Of a stretch of DNA of 15,143 nucleotides, positions 13,669-15,143 are shown piece after piece. Source of the stretch: an uncultured Bacilli bacterium (GTDB lineage Bacteria > Bacillota_I > Bacilli_A > RF39 > UBA660); assembly GCA_944332645.1 (NCBI GenBank), contig CALVKK010000017.1:1-15143 (forward strand), in the 5' to 3' direction. The notes beneath the pieces were generated by a model, which saw nothing but the letters and a program-made list of their open reading frames with translations, searched no databases and had not been told where the DNA came from. The position numbers and the translations under genes were made by a program. Each line of letters starts with the position of its first letter. Positions within the stretch are counted from its first letter, which is position 1.

Positions 13669-14745
13669 TTATTTATCTACCAAAGCTTTTTCAATCAATA
13701 CTTTATTGTTTTTTAAACGTTCGTCATCATGAGCCATGTCAATCGCTTTAATAATATTTTCTAATGATAAATCGTATTTTCCTAAATTAAAATATGAAAT
13801 CGACAACAAATCATAAATAGTATAATCCCAACTGAAAACTTCATTTATGTAACTTTTAGCATGAATTTCGATTTTTAGAGCTGCATTACAATATTTGATA
13901 ACATTTTCCCATTCTTTTAATTGATAATAAAGTAGGGCAGACTCAACATAAGGATCCCTTAAATACGGTGCCTCTTTTATTGCTTTTTCTAACCACATTT
14001 TTGCTTCATCGAATCTATTTAAATTTTTATAACTTCTAGCTATAAAACGCATTGAAGCACATCGTTCATCTTTCCATAAAGCAGTAGGTAAAGATAGATG
14101 TTTTATTAATGTATCGATTGCCTCATTCCATCTTTGATAATACATATATTCTCGACCTAAATAATGCATGTTACGATCATTTGTTGGATCTTCTTTAACC
14201 GCTAATTCTAAAAGTGGTAAATATGATGATCGTGATTTAGTATCATCAGGATAATGGCTGATTGTTAAATCCTCACAAGTAATAAACTTTTCTGTTCCAT
14301 CATATTTTAATATTTCATGGACAGGATTAACCCATTTATAGTTTTTTCGTGCATGAATTTTATCTGATAAAAAATTAACGCTAGGATTTCCATTCTTATC
14401 ATATCGCCAGATATAATTGTAACGCATCCTAGTAGTGTCTTCTTTCCAATTATTCAGAATAACTTCTTTCCAACCTTTTTCTAAAACTTCATCTAAGTCT
14501 AAACATATACAGACATCATAATCTTCAGGTATCATATCTAAAGATAGATTTCTGGCTACGTCAAATCGCCAAGGGTCGATTATTTTTTGTTCAACAGTCA
14601 CTCCATGGGCTTTTAAGCGTTCAACCGTGTTATCTTTTGAACCAGTATCAAGGACAAAAATATCATCGGCTTCTTTAGCTGATTCACAAAAGCGATCTAC
14701 AAATTTCTCTTCGTTTTTACAAATTGCATATACACATATTTTCAT
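13669..14745 (-). CDS. Family 2 glycosyltransferase with C-terminal TPR-like repeats
   Basis: A 358-residue cytoplasmic protein. The N-terminal 180 residues form a GT-A domain of GT family 2: opening CVYAICKNEE (4-13), nucleotide-binding DTGS (33-36), FDVARN (61-66) and the metal-binding DLDE (83-86), which serves as the DxD motif. The family-typical VNPVHE segment follows near residue 140. Residues from about 190 to 345 are helical pairs resembling three or four tetratricopeptide repeats (YLGREYMYYQRWNEAI and similar). This architecture occurs in protein or peptide glycosyltransferases, such as the SunS type, and in enzymes of unknown target. Donor and acceptor cannot be read from sequence. 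There are no membrane segments. ATG 14745 is preceded by GGTGATG at 2 nt. It is divergent from miaA and is not part of a visible glycan cluster. Confidence 0.88.
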   Translation of the reverse strand: MKICVYAICKNEEKFVDRFCESAKEADDIFVLDTGSKDNTVERLKAHGVTVEQKIIDPWRFDVARNLSLDMIPEDYDVCICLDLDEVLEKGWKEVILNNWKEDTTRMRYNYIWRYDKNGNPSVNFLSDKIHARKNYKWVNPVHEILKYDGTEKFITCEDLTISHYPDDTKSRSSYLPLLELAVKEDPTNDRNMHYLGREYMYYQRWNEAIDTLIKHLSLPTALWKDERCASMRFIARSYKNLNRFDEAKMWLEKAIKEAPYLRDPYVESALLYYQLKEWENVIKYCNAALKIEIHAKSYINEVFSWDYTIYDLLSISYFNLGKYDLSLENIIKAIDMAHDDERLKNNKVLIEKALVDK

Positions 14746-14747
14746 TT

Positions 14748-14788
14748 CATCACCATTTAATTATATGCTTTTAAATAAAGTTGATTGA
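14748..14788 (-). promoter_or_regulatory. Promoter and Shine-Dalgarno of the glycosyltransferase gene
   Basis: On the minus strand a perfect TATAAT (14765-14760) leads to GGTGATG (14754-14748). The predicted start (about 14753) falls on the Shine-Dalgarno. The hexamer 17 bp upstream (14788-14783) is a poor -35 and overlaps the -35 of the divergent miaA promoter. Confidence 0.55.
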
Positions 14789-14797
14789 CTAATCAAC
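14780..14797. promoter_or_regulatory. Perfect palindrome shared by two divergent -35 regions (possible operator)
   Basis: GTTGATT (14780-14786), centre GACT, AATCAAC (14791-14797): 7-bp perfect arms. It contains the miaA -35 TTGACT (14785-14790) and the position of the opposing -35 (14783-14788). A dimer bound here could block both promoters; the regulator is unknown. Confidence 0.5.
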
Positions 14798-14827
14798 CTA
14801 TTTTATCTATAATATTTTAATGAGGTG
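14785..14827 (+). promoter_or_regulatory. Promoter and Shine-Dalgarno of miaA
   Basis: TTGACT (14785-14790), a 17-bp spacer and a perfect TATAAT (14808-14813). The predicted start (about 14820) lies 2 nt before GAGGTG (14822-14827), which sits 4 nt before the ATG at 14832. Confidence 0.8.
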
Positions 14828-14831
14828 TTTT

Positions 14832-15143
14832 ATGGTCATTGTTATTCTAGGCCCTACTGGAATTGGGAAAACAAAAATGGGAATTGCGTTATCTAAATTA
14901 TTGGATGGTGAAATAATCAACGCAGATAGTACACAAGTATATAGAAAACTGGATATTGCTACTGCTAAGATTAAAGAATCCGAAAAGCAAAATATTCCTC
15001 ATCATCTTTTTGATATAAAAGATATTGATGAAAATTATACTGTTTATGATTATCAAAAAGATTGTCGAAAAAAAATTGCCGAAATTTTATCGCGTCATAA
15101 AACTCCAATCTTAGTAGGCGGAACAGGTTTATATATTAAAGCA
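14832..15143 (+). CDS. miaA: tRNA dimethylallyltransferase, 3'-truncated by the window edge
   Basis: Transfers a dimethylallyl group to N6 of A37 in tRNAs reading codons that begin with U, the first step towards ms2i6A. 104 codons are visible of a protein usually near 300 residues. They include the P-loop GPTGIGKT (7-14), the NADSTQVYRKLDIATAK block (30-46, with catalytic D32 and tRNA-contacting Q35), HHLFDI and the VGGTGLYI motif close to the window edge. Thr replaces the usual Met in DSMQ. The ATG is the first codon after GAGGTG and matches the family N-terminus. It has a strong promoter and is divergent from the glycosyltransferase gene. The gene is open to the last base, so downstream partners (often hflX or hfq) are not visible. 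Confidence 0.95.
   Translation, partial: MVIVILGPTGIGKTKMGIALSKLLDGEIINADSTQVYRKLDIATAKIKESEKQNIPHHLFDIKDIDENYTVYDYQKDCRKKIAEILSRHKTPILVGGTGLYIKA

Overview
This 15.1 kb window comes from an AT-rich chromosome (about 30% G+C by eye) of a low-GC Gram-positive bacterium, most likely a member of Bacilli near the Erysipelotrichia/Mollicutes-type lineages. TGA is used as a stop (fmt, ruvB) and TGG for Trp, so the genetic code is standard; this argues against Mycoplasma and Spiroplasma. The lineage call is inference from gene content (yqeG-yqeH, priA, queA, a spore-surface-like collagen protein) and composition.

Layout: (1) 1-3284, the 3' two thirds of leuS, then metG ending in an AT-only hairpin. 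(2) 3348-4817, yqeG-yqeH (HAD phosphatase and ribosome-assembly GTPase), overlapping by 8 nt. (3) 4795-6477 on the minus strand, a collagen-like Gly-X-Y protein gene upstream of a class I glutamine amidotransferase-like hydrolase gene. Each has its own candidate promoter and terminator, and the hydrolase gene converges on and overlaps yqeH. (4) 6563-10667, priA, then fmt with two unrecognised membrane-protein genes ending at a good terminator. (5) 10702-13599, ruvA-ruvB-queA ending at a 16-bp bidirectional hairpin. (6) 13669-14745 on the minus strand, a family-2 glycosyltransferase with a TPR-like tail, divergent from miaA, which runs off the right edge.

Most genes are core translation and genome maintenance: leucyl- and methionyl-tRNA synthesis, initiator tRNA formylation, tRNA modification (queA, miaA), 30S assembly (yqeH), replication restart (priA) and Holliday-junction migration (ruvAB). 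The collagen-like protein, the C26-type hydrolase, the two membrane proteins and the glycosyltransferase are the accessory part. No tRNA, rRNA, CRISPR array or insertion sequence was seen, and no stretch above 300 bases lacks a gene.

The most interesting signals are regulatory. Seven genes carry a -10 element only 14-20 nt before the start codon, so predicted mRNAs begin essentially at the Shine-Dalgarno. These genes mostly use a shifted GGTGAT-type Shine-Dalgarno. The same spacing rule implies an AUU start for the collagen-like gene. Perfect palindromes cover the -35 of priA and the back-to-back -35s of the glycosyltransferase/miaA pair. A terminator for the hydrolase gene is embedded in yqeH coding sequence. 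I saw no clear evidence of a wholly new multi-gene system.
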